Shown in pieces: positions 49,959 through 59,994 of a stretch of DNA of 64,000 nucleotides; the first letter of the stretch is position 1; each line of letters opens with the position of its first letter. The notes beneath the pieces were generated by a model, which did no database searches, was not told where the DNA came from, and saw nothing but the letters and a program-made list of their open reading frames with translations. This DNA comes from Excoecaria cochinchinensis. Its lineage: Eukaryota; Streptophyta; Magnoliopsida; Malpighiales; Euphorbiaceae. The stretch covers positions 699,501-763,500 of the forward strand of contig CANTUQ010000160.1 of assembly GCA_947683425.1 (NCBI GenBank). Reading direction: 5' to 3'. The position numbers were made by a program, and so were the translations under genes.

Positions 49959-50285
49959 GTCACGGTGACAATGAAAATGATTGTGACCGTGACGTATGCT
50001 GAGTTCAATTCTGCCTAGTGGATTTTGGTATGTCACGGTGACAATGAAATTCATTATGACCGTGAGGTACCCAGGAAGGCATTCTATTTTGCAAAGTGAG
50101 AATATGTCACGGTGACAATGAGATTCATTGTGACCGTGACATACCCTCAAGTTGCATTCTGCCGAGAGTTGGGAACATGTCACGGTGACAACGAAATTGA
50201 TTGTGACCGTGACATGCCCCCAGTTTACATTCTGTTTTGGACTTCAATATGTCACGGTGACAATGAAATTCATTGTAACCGTGAC
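49959..50285. repeat. Hairpin array in P, five units, 73-bp period
   Basis: 35-bp hairpins at 49959-49993, 50032-50066, 50106-50140, 50179-50213 and 50251-50285 (steps 73, 74, 73, 72). Arms are GTCACGGTGACAATGA-type. Spacers are 38 bp with CATTCTG words. Confidence 0.97.
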
Positions 50286-50638
50286 CAACCCTGTTTTGGC
50301 AATATGATCCTAATGTGTTTGGCCAATCAAATGGCAAAGCTTTGAGTTGAAATGAAGGACAACCTGAGTAAGTATTATATGTGTATTAAGTGATCCACAA
50401 ATGTATACAATCATGGTGATTTCTGAATGCGATCAGTTATGTGAATATTTAATGTGAAAATTGAATTTGAAAGCATACTGGGTATGCAAATGAAATGTTT
50501 AGCTATATGCTAATGCAAATGTGTAAAGTGAAAAGTGAATTGAATAATTGTTGAACAACTTAAGCCTGCGAGTCAAGTAGTGGATAGTTAGGCATGCCTA
50601 TAGGGCCAAGTGCTGCAGCCCCATGCGTTAAATGTGTC

Positions 50639-50795
50639 TGATTCCATTGGAATCACAATGCGAATAATCCTTGCTGCATTTTATTATATGGCGAATAATG
50701 TGAAGTACCAGAAGGTACTAATGTGATGTGAAGCACCAGAAGGTGCTAATGTGAAAAAGTAGTCTCGATGAGATTACTGGTACCAGAGAGGTACC
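50639..50795. repeat. Mini-hairpin run in P
   Basis: GATTCC/GGAATC (50640-50654), AGTACC/GGTACT (50704-50719), AGCACC/GGTGCT (50732-50747), AGTCTC/GAGATT with one wobble (50761-50775) and GGTACC/GGTACC (50779-50795). Units two and three share the loop AGAA and differ by a paired change. Confidence 0.9.
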
Positions 50796-51078
50796 GATGT
50801 GATACCCGTTATCCGCGTCATTGAATTGCAGGCTAATGGACTAAAAGGTTAATCGGCTAATCAGTTAATTAAATAATAAACAGAGGTGATTGTGATACAA
50901 GAAAGTACGGATATGTGAATAAGTGATTGATGCTTTATGATTGAACATAGTAATGGACTAAGCTATGGTTGAAATGGTACATGCTTTAATAATGATTGTT
51001 CTGGCATGTCTACTAATGCGTAATGTATGATGTTTCTGATTGTGTGATAAATTATCTGCTATATATATGAGTTCCCCA

Positions 51079-51096
51079 CTAAGCGATATCGCTTAG
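51079..51096. promoter_or_regulatory. CTAAGCG/CGCTTAG stem-loop (P)
   Basis: 7-bp stem with ATAT in the loop, then a second dyad GGATT...AATCC and GCAGGTACGG. Confidence 0.85.
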
Positions 51097-51468
51097 CATG
51101 GATTTACTCTAATCCGTGCAGGTACGGACGAGAGGTGACTGAAGGACGTCCCCCGCATTTTGGTACGGTCAACAATAGGAAGTGAATAGCATAGGTTTGG
51201 GGGCTGTTATTTTGGGATTTTGTATAAGCTTTTGTATGGTTAACATGTGTAATGGAAGTGTAAAGGCATGTAGTAATGTATGATCATGAATGTAACCTCT
51301 CATATGTATGTATGTTATATGAATAGCTTGGCATGTGATGCTTGAGATAAGATACTATGTGATGAAATTTTATTGTTCAGATTCTGCATGTGTTCAGTTG
51401 TGTGTGTGTGCGACCTTCTCTAACCAAGATTAGCTGAGCTAGTCTGTCGTTAGGGAACGGGCGTCACA

Positions 51469-54400
51469 GAAACAGTTGTGGATGCTGCTCTCGCATAGCC
51501 GCTTTTGGTTCCCAAGTTGCTTCCTCAATACCATGATGCTGCCAAAGCACCTTTACAAGTGGTATTTGCTTGTTCCGAAGTTGCCTTACTTCTCTTGCTA
51601 AAATCACTTTCGGTTTCTCATCATAGGTGAAATATGACTGCACTTCCACTTCCTATACAGGTAGAACATGGGAATCATCGGACCTATATCTTCTTAACAT
51701 GGATACATGGAATACATCATGCAGCTTAGCCAAAGCCGGGGGCAAAGCCAACCGATAAGCTACTGAACCTACTCTGTCAAGCACTTCGTATGGTCCGATG
51801 AACCTCGGACTCAGTTTTCCTTTCTTACCGAATATAAGCACCTTCCTCCAAGGAGATACTTTCAGAAACACTTTATCGCCCACACTGAACTCAATGTCCC
51901 TTCTCGTTAAATCAGCATACGACTTCTATCTGTCACTTGCTGCTTTCAATCTTTGCTGTATGATCTTAGCCTTCTCTTCTGAATCCCTCACTAAATCGGG
52001 TCCAATAATTCTGCTTTTATTCAATTCTGTCCAGCAAACCGGTGAACGACATTTCCTTCCGTACAAAGCTTCATACGGTGCCATACCGATACTGGTCTAA
52101 TAACTGTTGTTATAAGCAAATTCCATAAGTGGAAGATACGTATCCCAACTCTTAGAGAAATCCAAAACACAGGCTCGCATCAAATCTTCCAAAACCTGAA
52201 TAATTCTTTCCGATTGTCCGTCAGTTTGTGGATGAAAAGCAGTACTAAAATTCAACTTTGTACCCAAAGCTGCTTCTAAACTCCTCCAAAACTTAGAAGT
52301 GAATCTGGGATCCCTATCAGAAACAATAGACAAGGGTATCCCATGCAATCGAACAATTTCTCTTACATACAACTCAGCCAACTTTTCCATGGAATAATCC
52401 ATCCGAACTGGTATAAAGTGAGCCGATTTCGAAAACCTGTCCACAATAACCCATACTGCATCCTGCTGTCTTGAGGTCAGAGGCAATCCAGATACAAAAT
52501 CCATCGTAATATTATCCCATTTCCATTGTGGAATAGGGAGTGGATGCAACATCCCCTGAGGCACTTGATGCTCCGCTTTAACTTGTTGACAGACAAGGCA
52601 CTTAGACACATATTCCACTACATCCTTCTTCATCCCAGGCCACCAATACAACTGTTTCATATCTTGATACATCTTATTTCCACCTGGATGCATAGTGAAA
52701 ATTGTATTATGAGCCTCATGCATCAATCTCTTCTTTAATTCTTTATCATTCGCCACACACATTCTATTCTTGTACAGCAGTATTCCATCTTCATTCACTG
52801 AATAGTCAGTCTTATCAGTATCACAGACTGATTGCAGAACTTGTTGCAACCTCGAATCATTTCTCTGAGTAGCTATTAACTCGTCTTTCAAGACCGGTCT
52901 CGCTTTCAACTGTGCCAATAAAGCTCCATCTGTAGAAAACCTCCACTTAATTCGCTTTAACTGTAATGCTAAAATTGATTTCCTGCTCAAAGCATCAGCC
53001 ACTACATTAGCTTTTCCCGGATGATAATCCACAATACAATCATAATCTTTAAACAACTCGAGCCATCTTCTCTGTTTCAGATTCAATTCCTTCTGTGTAA
53101 GCAAATATTTCAAACTTTTGTGATCGGTGTAAATTCTACACTTCTCACCATACAAGTAATGTCGCCAAATCTTTAAGGCAAACACTACTGCTGCCAATTC
53201 CAAATCATGAGTCGGATAATTTTGTCCGTGCGGTTTCAGTTGCCTTGATGCATACGCTATCACCTTTCCATCTTGCATCAATACGCAACCCAACCCTATA
53301 CCTGAAGCATCGGTGTACAGCACATACTCTTTACCAGTCATAGGCTGTGTAAGAATCGGTGCTTCTACTAACATCTTCCTCAACTGATCGAAACTCGTTT
53401 GACATCTTTCAGACCACTCATATTTTACTCCTTTTCGTAACAATCTTGTCAACGGTGAAGCTATTACTGAGAACCCTTTCACAAACCTTCTGTAGTATCC
53501 AGCCAACCCTAAGAAACTGCGAACCTCCAGCACATTCTTAGGCGGTTTCCAATTCACAATTGCTTCTATCTTAGTTAGATCTACTTTAATCCCTTCAGAT
53601 GAGATCACATGACCCAGAAATGACACCTCTTTAAGCCAGAACTCACACTTACTTAGTTTGGCATACAGCTGATGCTCCCGCAGTGTTCGAAGCACAATTC
53701 TCAAATGCTGTTCATGCTCCTTCTCATCCCTTGAATAAACCGGAATATCGTCTATGAATACTACCACAAATTGATCTAGATACGGTCTGAACACCCGATT
53801 CATTAAATCCATAAACGCAGCTGGCGCATTGGTTAACCCGAATGGCATCACTAGGAATTCATAATGCCCGTACCGAGTTCTAAATGCAGTCTTAGGTATA
53901 TCTTCTTTCGTTACTTGCAATTGATAATACCCTGAACGCAAGTCAATTTTTGAGAATACACCAGCTCCTCTTATCTGATCAAACAAGTCTTCAATCTGAG
54001 GTAAAGGGTATCGATTCTTTACTGTCACTTTATTCAACTGTCGATAATCAATGCACATTCTCATTGTACCATCTTTCTTTTTAACAAATAACACTGGTGC
54101 TCCCCAAGGAGAAACACTAGGTCTAATAAAACCCCTGTTCAGCAATTCTTGCAACTGTTCTTTTAATTCCTTCAGCTCAGTTGGAGCCATTCTGTACGGT
54201 GCCCTAGATACAGGTACTGTTCCTGGCGCCACATCAATCGATAGCTCAACCTCTCTTATTGGTGGTACACCGCTCAATTCTTCAGTGAACACATCAGGAA
54301 ACTCTCTGACTACCGGTATCTCTTGTATCTTCACTTGTTCTCTCTTACTGTCCAACACCAAAGCTAGATAAACTTCACATCCTTTTCTCATACATCGACA

Positions 54401-54709
54401 GGCTTGCATAGCAGATATCACATTTACCAGAGGATTAGTGCACACTCCTCTTACTATCACTTTGTTCCCCTCACCATCAAAGAGTATAACCATTCTCTTC
54501 TTACACTTAACATTCGCATCATATTTAGTTAACCAATCCATACCCAAAATTAAATCAAACTCATCAAACGGTAGTTCAATCAAATCCGCTGGAAACACAC
54601 TACCTTGAACTTCTAATGCACAATTTCTATACACTCTGTTCACATTAACATTACCTCCCAAAGGGCTAGACACACATATATCATACTTTAAACATTCAAC
54701 TTTAGGCAT
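51469..54709 (-). pseudogene. M pol: protease end to chromodomain
   Basis: 870 open codons from 54709 to a TAG at 52097-52099, covering reverse transcriptase (CIDYRQLNKV, FIDDIPVYS), RNase H (YTDASG, DHKSLKYL, VVADALSR), the integrase zinc-binding region (HEAHN, CLVCQQ) and the DDE core. Further TAGs at 51926-51928 and 51653-51655 also stand where P has glutamine codons or one is expected. The chromodomain end is present up to 51469 (EEATWEPKAA). The gag-pol junction is shifted by loss of 4 bp in a TG run near 54735, so gag and pol overlap in different frames (54688-54709). The reverse transcriptase motif has P for L after FIDDI. Confidence 0.93.
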
Positions 54710-56058
54710 CTTTTCGCATATCTTTTTATCACATATGAATGAGTTGAGCCAGGATCAATAAGTGCAAACATTTCCACACCATAAAGGAGAATAGTACCTG
54801 CTATCACCTCAGGCGCATCTTGGTCCTCTCGTTCTCTCATTGTAAAAACCCGCACTGGTGCCGCATCAGGTCTATCCACAATCTCAGAATCAACTGCACC
54901 CCTGGACTGGCTACCTTTGCCCCATCCTCTTCCTCTTCCTCTATTAGTAGAAGGCAAATTTGTACCACCCCTACTCTGCTCTTGCTGATTTCCAGCCGTT
55001 TCATAGGCATTAGGACAATTAGCAAGGAAATGCTCAGTGCTTCCACATCTAAAACAAGCACCCGTCACTCTCCAGCATTCACCTCGATGCCTCTTACCAT
55101 AGTGAGGACACTCATGTACCTCGCTTCTGTTACTAGATGTTCCTTTCCCAGCGCCAGATGCGGAGGGAGCGCCACGCTTCTTACCTCTCGCTGCAGAACT
55201 GAACCCTGATTCCGCAGGTGGTGCCACATGAGAATCTCTTGATCTTTTCCCCGTCTGGGAACCACCTCTACTTGCATTCCTCCTTAGCCTCCATTCCCTT
55301 TGAGCTCCCAAAGTCCTTTCAGCTCTCAAAGCTGCTTGAACAATTTGATAATAACTTACGTTCTGCTCTGTTGTTAGAGAAATCAGCAACACTTTAATCT
55401 CCTCAATTAACCCTTCCTCAAATTGTTGACATCGCAACACATCGGTCAAAACACCTTTTGGCGCATACTTGCTTAGGCGATAAAATTCCGCTTCATACTC
55501 CTCCACCGACATGGTTCTCTGCCTTAAATTCAGAAACTTCTTCCAATTTGCCTCTCGATGTGCTTTAGTAATATACTTGTTCTTGCATTCCCTTTCAAAG
55601 AACTCCCAATTTAAAAGTTCAGGAAGCATCGGATTCTGCAGGACCAGCTTCCACCAATCATATGCAGGGCCTTGGAGTAATGACTCCACACATTCAACCC
55701 ACTGGTCTGGGGGACACCGTATCTCCTTAAGAATCCTTTCCACCTTCTCAATCCAGTACTCTGCTTTTTCTGACTCATCTAACCTTGTTCCATGAAATTC
55801 CTCTAAACCATGCTTTCTCAAAGATTCTATTGGGGCTCTAGGCGCCATCATACGTTCCATCACTCTTGCCATATCTTGTGTCATTTTCATCATAGCTTCT
55901 ATAGGCCCAAACGGAATCTCATTCCCGTAACCAACCGATCTAGACTGTCCAGACCCCGTCACCTCAGTTTCACGAGGATTCACACTTTCGGCAGATTCTT
56001 CTCCGGTATGCCTTCCGGAATCCATCTTACTACATAAATTAAACAAGGACTTACGCAT
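54688..56058 (-). CDS. M gag, open to the protease core
   Basis: 456 open codons on the minus strand; a second ATG twelve codons in (56025) may be the real start (MDSGRH). Capsid-like region with MTQDMARVMERM, WKLVLQNPML and FYRLSKYAPKGVLT, a basic linker, HECPHYGKRHRGECW (first cysteine pair damaged relative to P), the CCHC knuckle CFRCGSTEHFLANC, an Arg/Gly tract, and the protease core ALIDPGSTHSYV before the 4-bp frameshift. This is the only Gag in the window that could still be translated nearly whole. Its product would bind element RNA and assemble particles. Confidence 0.8.
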   Translation of the reverse strand: MRKSLFNLCSKMDSGRHTGEESAESVNPRETEVTGSGQSRSVGYGNEIPFGPIEAMMKMTQDMARVMERMMAPRAPIESLRKHGLEEFHGTRLDESEKAEYWIEKVERILKEIRCPPDQWVECVESLLQGPAYDWWKLVLQNPMLPELLNWEFFERECKNKYITKAHREANWKKFLNLRQRTMSVEEYEAEFYRLSKYAPKGVLTDVLRCQQFEEGLIEEIKVLLISLTTEQNVSYYQIVQAALRAERTLGAQREWRLRRNASRGGSQTGKRSRDSHVAPPAESGFSSAARGKKRGAPSASGAGKGTSSNRSEVHECPHYGKRHRGECWRVTGACFRCGSTEHFLANCPNAYETAGNQQEQSRGGTNLPSTNRGRGRGWGKGSQSRGAVDSEIVDRPDAAPVRVFTMREREDQDAPEVIAGTILLYGVEMFALIDPGSTHSYVIKRYAKRCLKLNV

Positions 56059-56116
56059 TAGGTCAACAGACTATGCACATCGTATCTACCCAATTCCCAG
56101 AAAAGACTCAACCTAA

Positions 56117-56128
56117 GCTCTGATACCA
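56117..56128 (-). other. M primer binding site
   Basis: Minus strand TGGTATCAGAGC, 5 nt (AGTTG) after the LTR end at 56134. Exact initiator tRNA-Met type. Confidence 0.95.
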
Positions 56129-56775
56129 CAACTTGTGACGCCCAATCCCTAACGTCAGACTAGCTCAGCTAATCTTAGTTAGAGAAGGCCGCACGCACAC
56201 AACAGAACACGCGATAAATTCAGAACAATAAAATTTCATCATCTACAAGCATAACTCATGCATCACATGCTAACTACTTATAGTGCATTTTCCATAGCCA
56301 CACATTCATGATTATCAGATTATTACATGCCTTCATATACCTGATACACATTTCAATTATACAAAAAGCTTATACAAAAAGGATCCCAAAATATCAACCC
56401 AAAACCTACACTTTCTACCTCCTACTGTTGACCGTACAAAATGCGGGGACGTCCTCCAGTCACCTCTCGTCCGTACCTGCACGGATTAGAATAAATCCAT
56501 GCTAAGCGATAACGCTTAGTGGGGAACACATAACAAATAATTATCACACAATTAGGGTTATCATACATTGCATGCAAATAATCAAGCTTAGTTAAAAATC
56601 ATCTCATCAAATACCACTCCATACACATCGTGGTTCAACACTATATTCAATCATAAAGCATTAATCGCGAGTTCGCATATTCACATTGCTTACCATATTA
56701 TTTCACAATCATTTCCACTTATTAATTAGTTGAATAACCTGCAATTCAATGACGCGGATAACGGGTATCGCATTT

Positions 56776-56912
56776 GTACCATTCAGGTACTAGAATCTCA
56801 TCGAGATTACTTTTACGCATTGGTACCCTCAGGTACTTAAAATCATTCCACATATAATAAAATCCAGCAAGGATTATTCGCATTGTTTTCGCATTGTGAT
56901 TTCCATGAAATC
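56776..56912. repeat. Mini-hairpin run in M 5' LTR
   Basis: GTACC/GGTAC (56776-56790), AATCTC/GAGATT (56794-56808), GTACC/GGTAC (56823-56836), AATCC/GGATT (56861-56875), GATTTC/GAAATC (56898-56912). The last is GATTCC/GGAATC in M's other LTR (44514-44528). Confidence 0.9.
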
Positions 56913-57303
56913 AGACACATTTAACGCATGGGACTGCAGCACTTGACCCTATAGGCATGCCTAACTATCCACTACTTGACTCGCAGGCTTAAGTTGTTAA
57001 CATTTATTCATTTCACATTAAACACATTTCGAATCACATATGTTGTCCAACATCACATTCGCTTCATACATTTGCAATAGCACACAGCTATTTACATCAC
57101 TTACATACTCATAGTATTTCCAATCTCCTTCTTTCATAGTTAATAATCACATATATGATGGCATTCAAAATTCATCATGTTTATGCAAATATACATTACT
57201 TTATACTCACATAACACTTACTCATAATGTCCTTCATTACAGCTTAAAGCCTTGCCATTTAGCAGTCCAAACACATTAGGATTATATTGCCAAAACAGCA
57301 TAG

Positions 57304-57630
57304 GTCACGGTCACAATGAATTTCATTGTCACCGTGACATGTTGAAGTTCAAAACAGAATACAAACTGGGGGCAGGTCACGGTCACAATCAATTCCATTA
57401 TCACCGTGACATGTTCCCAACTCTCGGCAGAATGCAACTTGAGGGTATGTCACGGTCACAATGAATTTCATTGTCACCGCGACATATCCTCACTTTGCAA
57501 AATAGAATGCTCTCCTGAGTATCTCACGATCACAATGAATTTCATTGTCACCGTGACATACAAAATCCATTAGGCAGAATTGAACTTATGCACACCTCAC
57601 GGTCACAATCAATTTGATTGTCACCGTGAC
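57304..57630. repeat. Hairpin array in M 5' LTR, five units
   Basis: 57304-57338, 57376-57410, 57449-57483, 57523-57557 and 57596-57630 (steps 72, 73, 74, 73). Reverse complement of the P array. Single-arm changes are few. Confidence 0.97.
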
Positions 57631-58073
57631 CTATGCAAAAACACCATAACACAGCTGTGTTTTGTCACTAGCACAGCTGTGCTTTCCAGTCCAATTCTTC
57701 CTTCTCATTAAGACTTCAAATCTCATTCTCACGTTTGGCAATCAACCCAAAAACATCAACCACTTATTCATTTAGCACATACCTGATTTTCCCTTCTTGT
57801 TTTGGCATTCAATAATAGCACAATTTGGAATCAATCCCAATTCACACATAGCATACATGCTTTCAAACAACTCATTCACTAACACCTTTCATGCTCAATG
57901 CCATCATTCCATATACACATATAGTTCTTAACAAAATCACTATTGACCAATACAAATCATACAATTTACATGTTTAGGATTTGTTCCCAAACCTTATCGC
58001 CTTAGCTCCTAATCTCGACGGACGCTCGGCTCGCCGATTACGGCTTTTACCTTGTCTCTCTTCACTTCTTCGG

Positions 58074-58188
58074 CTATCAATACAACACAAATGCTCAAGC
58101 TCAAACTCAATCCAATAATATCCCATCCAAACCAACTCAACCAAGAAGAAAGAGTACAAGATGAGAATATACATGCATGACCACTTAC
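58074..58188 (-). other. Predicted GT-AG intron in M LTR (115 bp)
   Basis: Minus-strand donor AAAG|GTAAGTGG and acceptor TATTGATAG|CCGAAGAAG, 460 bp from the LTR start. Nearly the same exon 2 as P. Confidence 0.6.
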
Positions 58189-58653
58189 CTTTGAGTTTAC
58201 CCTTAATTCTTACTTCAATTCCACAAGCACATACACTCACTCACCAACTCTCCTCTTCACTCATGGAAAGAAGAAGAACATAATCAAAGTATAGAAAAGA
58301 GAGAGAGGAACTGAACCACACTCACCTCTCAACTCCCTAAATATTTGCATGCATAAGTGGAGGTGGCAATTCCTTAGGATGCCACACGGAAAGCCACTTC
58401 AGTTCTGCCTCCCACTTACAGATTTCTTATCTTATTTTTTTCTTAATTAATCCATCATTAAACTAATTAATCAGCCTTTAACTCATGCTTATTACAATCA
58501 TATATAATTACCATTTAATCCCTTAACTATTCTTCTCTCTTTCAATTAAGTCCTGCCTTCATCTCAATCTAGTCCAAAACTCACATTCAATTCACACACA
58601 CATACCAATTTAAGTTAATTCTTTTAGGGTACCAGTCCGGCCATGACAAAATT

Positions 58654-59700
58654 GCACAAGAATTTACAATTAAATCACTAAAGCAAATAAATCGCTTCTT
58701 CATTAACACTTGAAATTTTACTACTAACTTCGTATGCAAATCACTATAACTTAAAAAATCATACCAAACCAACACTCTAGCTCAATCACACACATGCATT
58801 TCCACATAACTCTACACTCAAAATTATCAAGAATCAAAGCATAACAAAGAACGATCCAAGAAGAGAATAACAGCCAAACACAACCAAATCAAGCTCCCAA
58901 ACCTGAAATTGCAGCTTCAATCTTTCCCTCAAGAACTCACTTTCTCTTTTCCCTTGCTCTTTCTTCTCTCTTCTGATTCTTGCACAAACCCAACCAAGAA
59001 CACATTCAAGTTAAGCCATGGATTAAACACCCAAAACTAGAAATAATGGAGAAAAAGAAGAACCCAAGGAAATAACCAAAACCCAAGCACTTACCTTCCA
59101 CAATCAGCCCCTTCACTCAAGAAATCCAAGTCTCAAAGCTCAAAGAGGGACACAAGGATGGCTGGAGAGCAGAAAAAAGAAAGAAGAAAAGGGAGAGTAG
59201 AAGGGGACGAGAAAGGAAGGAAAGAGGAAAAAATAGCTTCCTTGGGAAGCTTCCTCTCTTTTCCTACCTTCTCTTCCCTCCTTCATCCTTTTCATTTAAT
59301 GCCCACCTACTTAAGCAATGTGTCACTCTCCCATTAGTTCTATCATCAAATCTTTGACTTATCCACTCTTGGCACCATACACAAAATACACACAAGCATC
59401 TCTTACATAAATATCTCCAAGGCACCAAACTTAACTCACACCAAATAATTCCTTATAAGCCACTTACATCTAAGGCACCACACACACATAGACCACACAA
59501 TAAAATCCCTTAACCCACTTACATCCTAACACCATACACTACAAGCACACTTAATAATTCCTCCTCTTCACTTAATTAATTAATTCTTAACATATAAGTC
59601 CTTTAATATCCAAATTTTTCTCTTACTCAATTTACTGAAATACCCTAAATATCCCGACTTACCACGCAGATTTCGACTAGGCCCTTTTTGGGTTGTTACA
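58654..59700 (-). repeat. B 3' LTR, start half
   Basis: Continuation of 42227-43749 beyond M. Starts TGTAACAACCC at 59700. Has a predicted intron 58979-59094 (donor GGAAG|GTAAGTGC, acceptor TTTGTGCAAG|AATC; 116 bp). Confidence 0.85.
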
Positions 59701-59994
59701 ATCACTCCCCCTTAAGAAATTTTTGTCCTCAAAATTTCCCTGCTAACCACTTATATCCAAACAACCCAAAACTCAAACCGAACTTAACAAAAGCTAATAA
59801 CACAACTTACCGGAAGGTCCTGCTCGATCCACTACATCCTCTCCTAACATGGTATATACTCGCGGGCGCACATACACTTCTTCAATTGGTGGCTTTTGCA
59901 CTGTCTCTAATGACGCCTGAGAAGGTCATCCGCTGCTCCCACCACTCTGGTTCCCTCTCAATCTTTTACCACTAGCTCTACTCTCGGGTCCATC
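59701..59994 (-). pseudogene. B polypurine tract and collapsed gag-pol junction
   Basis: Minus strand AAATTTCTTAAGGGGGAGTG next to the LTR, preceded by the typical ATTTTGAGGACAAA end of such elements. Between this and gag only ~250 bp remain, with a relic reading VYVRPRVYTM, the start of the protease region. Reverse transcriptase, RNase H, integrase and chromodomain are deleted. Confidence 0.75.

Larger units (their letters stand above)
45059..51468 (+). mobile_element. P: chromodomain Ty3/gypsy element inside M, 5' part deleted
   Basis: Begins within gag, continues through pol and chromodomain, a polypurine tract (48970-48982) and a complete 3' LTR (48983-51468). Same family as M. The LTR end GCGTCACA is precisely intact at 51468 and joins M pol, as expected of an integration joint. 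The 5' LTR, primer site and first part of gag are gone. Confidence 0.95.
48983..51468 (+). repeat. P 3' LTR, complete (2,486 bp)
   Basis: TGTCATGGCTGG start, GGCGTCACA end. Ordered contents: predicted intron 49424-49537, five-unit hairpin array 49959-50285, GGCATGCC 50589-50600, mini-hairpins 50639-50795, CTAAGCG stem 51079-51096 with second stem to about 51121. It is the best reference copy for the LTR architecture described here. Confidence 0.95.
43750..58648 (-). mobile_element. M: chromodomain Ty3/gypsy element with P nested inside, TSD AAATT
   Basis: The outer ends TGTGACGCCC (43750) and the complement of TGTCATGGCCGG (58648) are flanked by AAATT at 43745-43749 and 58649-58653. M parts: 3' LTR remnant 43750-45058, internal 51469-56133, 5' LTR 56134-58648. 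The middle (45059-51468) is P in the opposite orientation. M lacks its chromodomain end, polypurine tract and half of the 3' LTR. Confidence 0.95.
56134..58648 (-). repeat. M 5' LTR, complete (2,515 bp)
   Basis: Contains the CTAAGCG stem (56502-56519), mini-hairpins (56776-56912), GGCATGCC (56952-56963), five 35-bp hairpins (57304-57630) and a predicted intron (58074-58188). Nearly identical to the 43750-45058 remnant. Confidence 0.95.

Noticed and set aside
49959..50285. CRISPR-like array (35-bp palindromic repeats, 38-bp spacers)
   Set aside because: Spacers are similar between units and between elements, the array sits in a plant LTR, and no cas genes exist. It is a tandem hairpin repeat.
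45059..56058. Foldback transposon or palindromic amplification
   Set aside because: The inverted gag-pol copies carry different mutations, M has its own TSD, and P has its own LTR end, so two insertions explain it.
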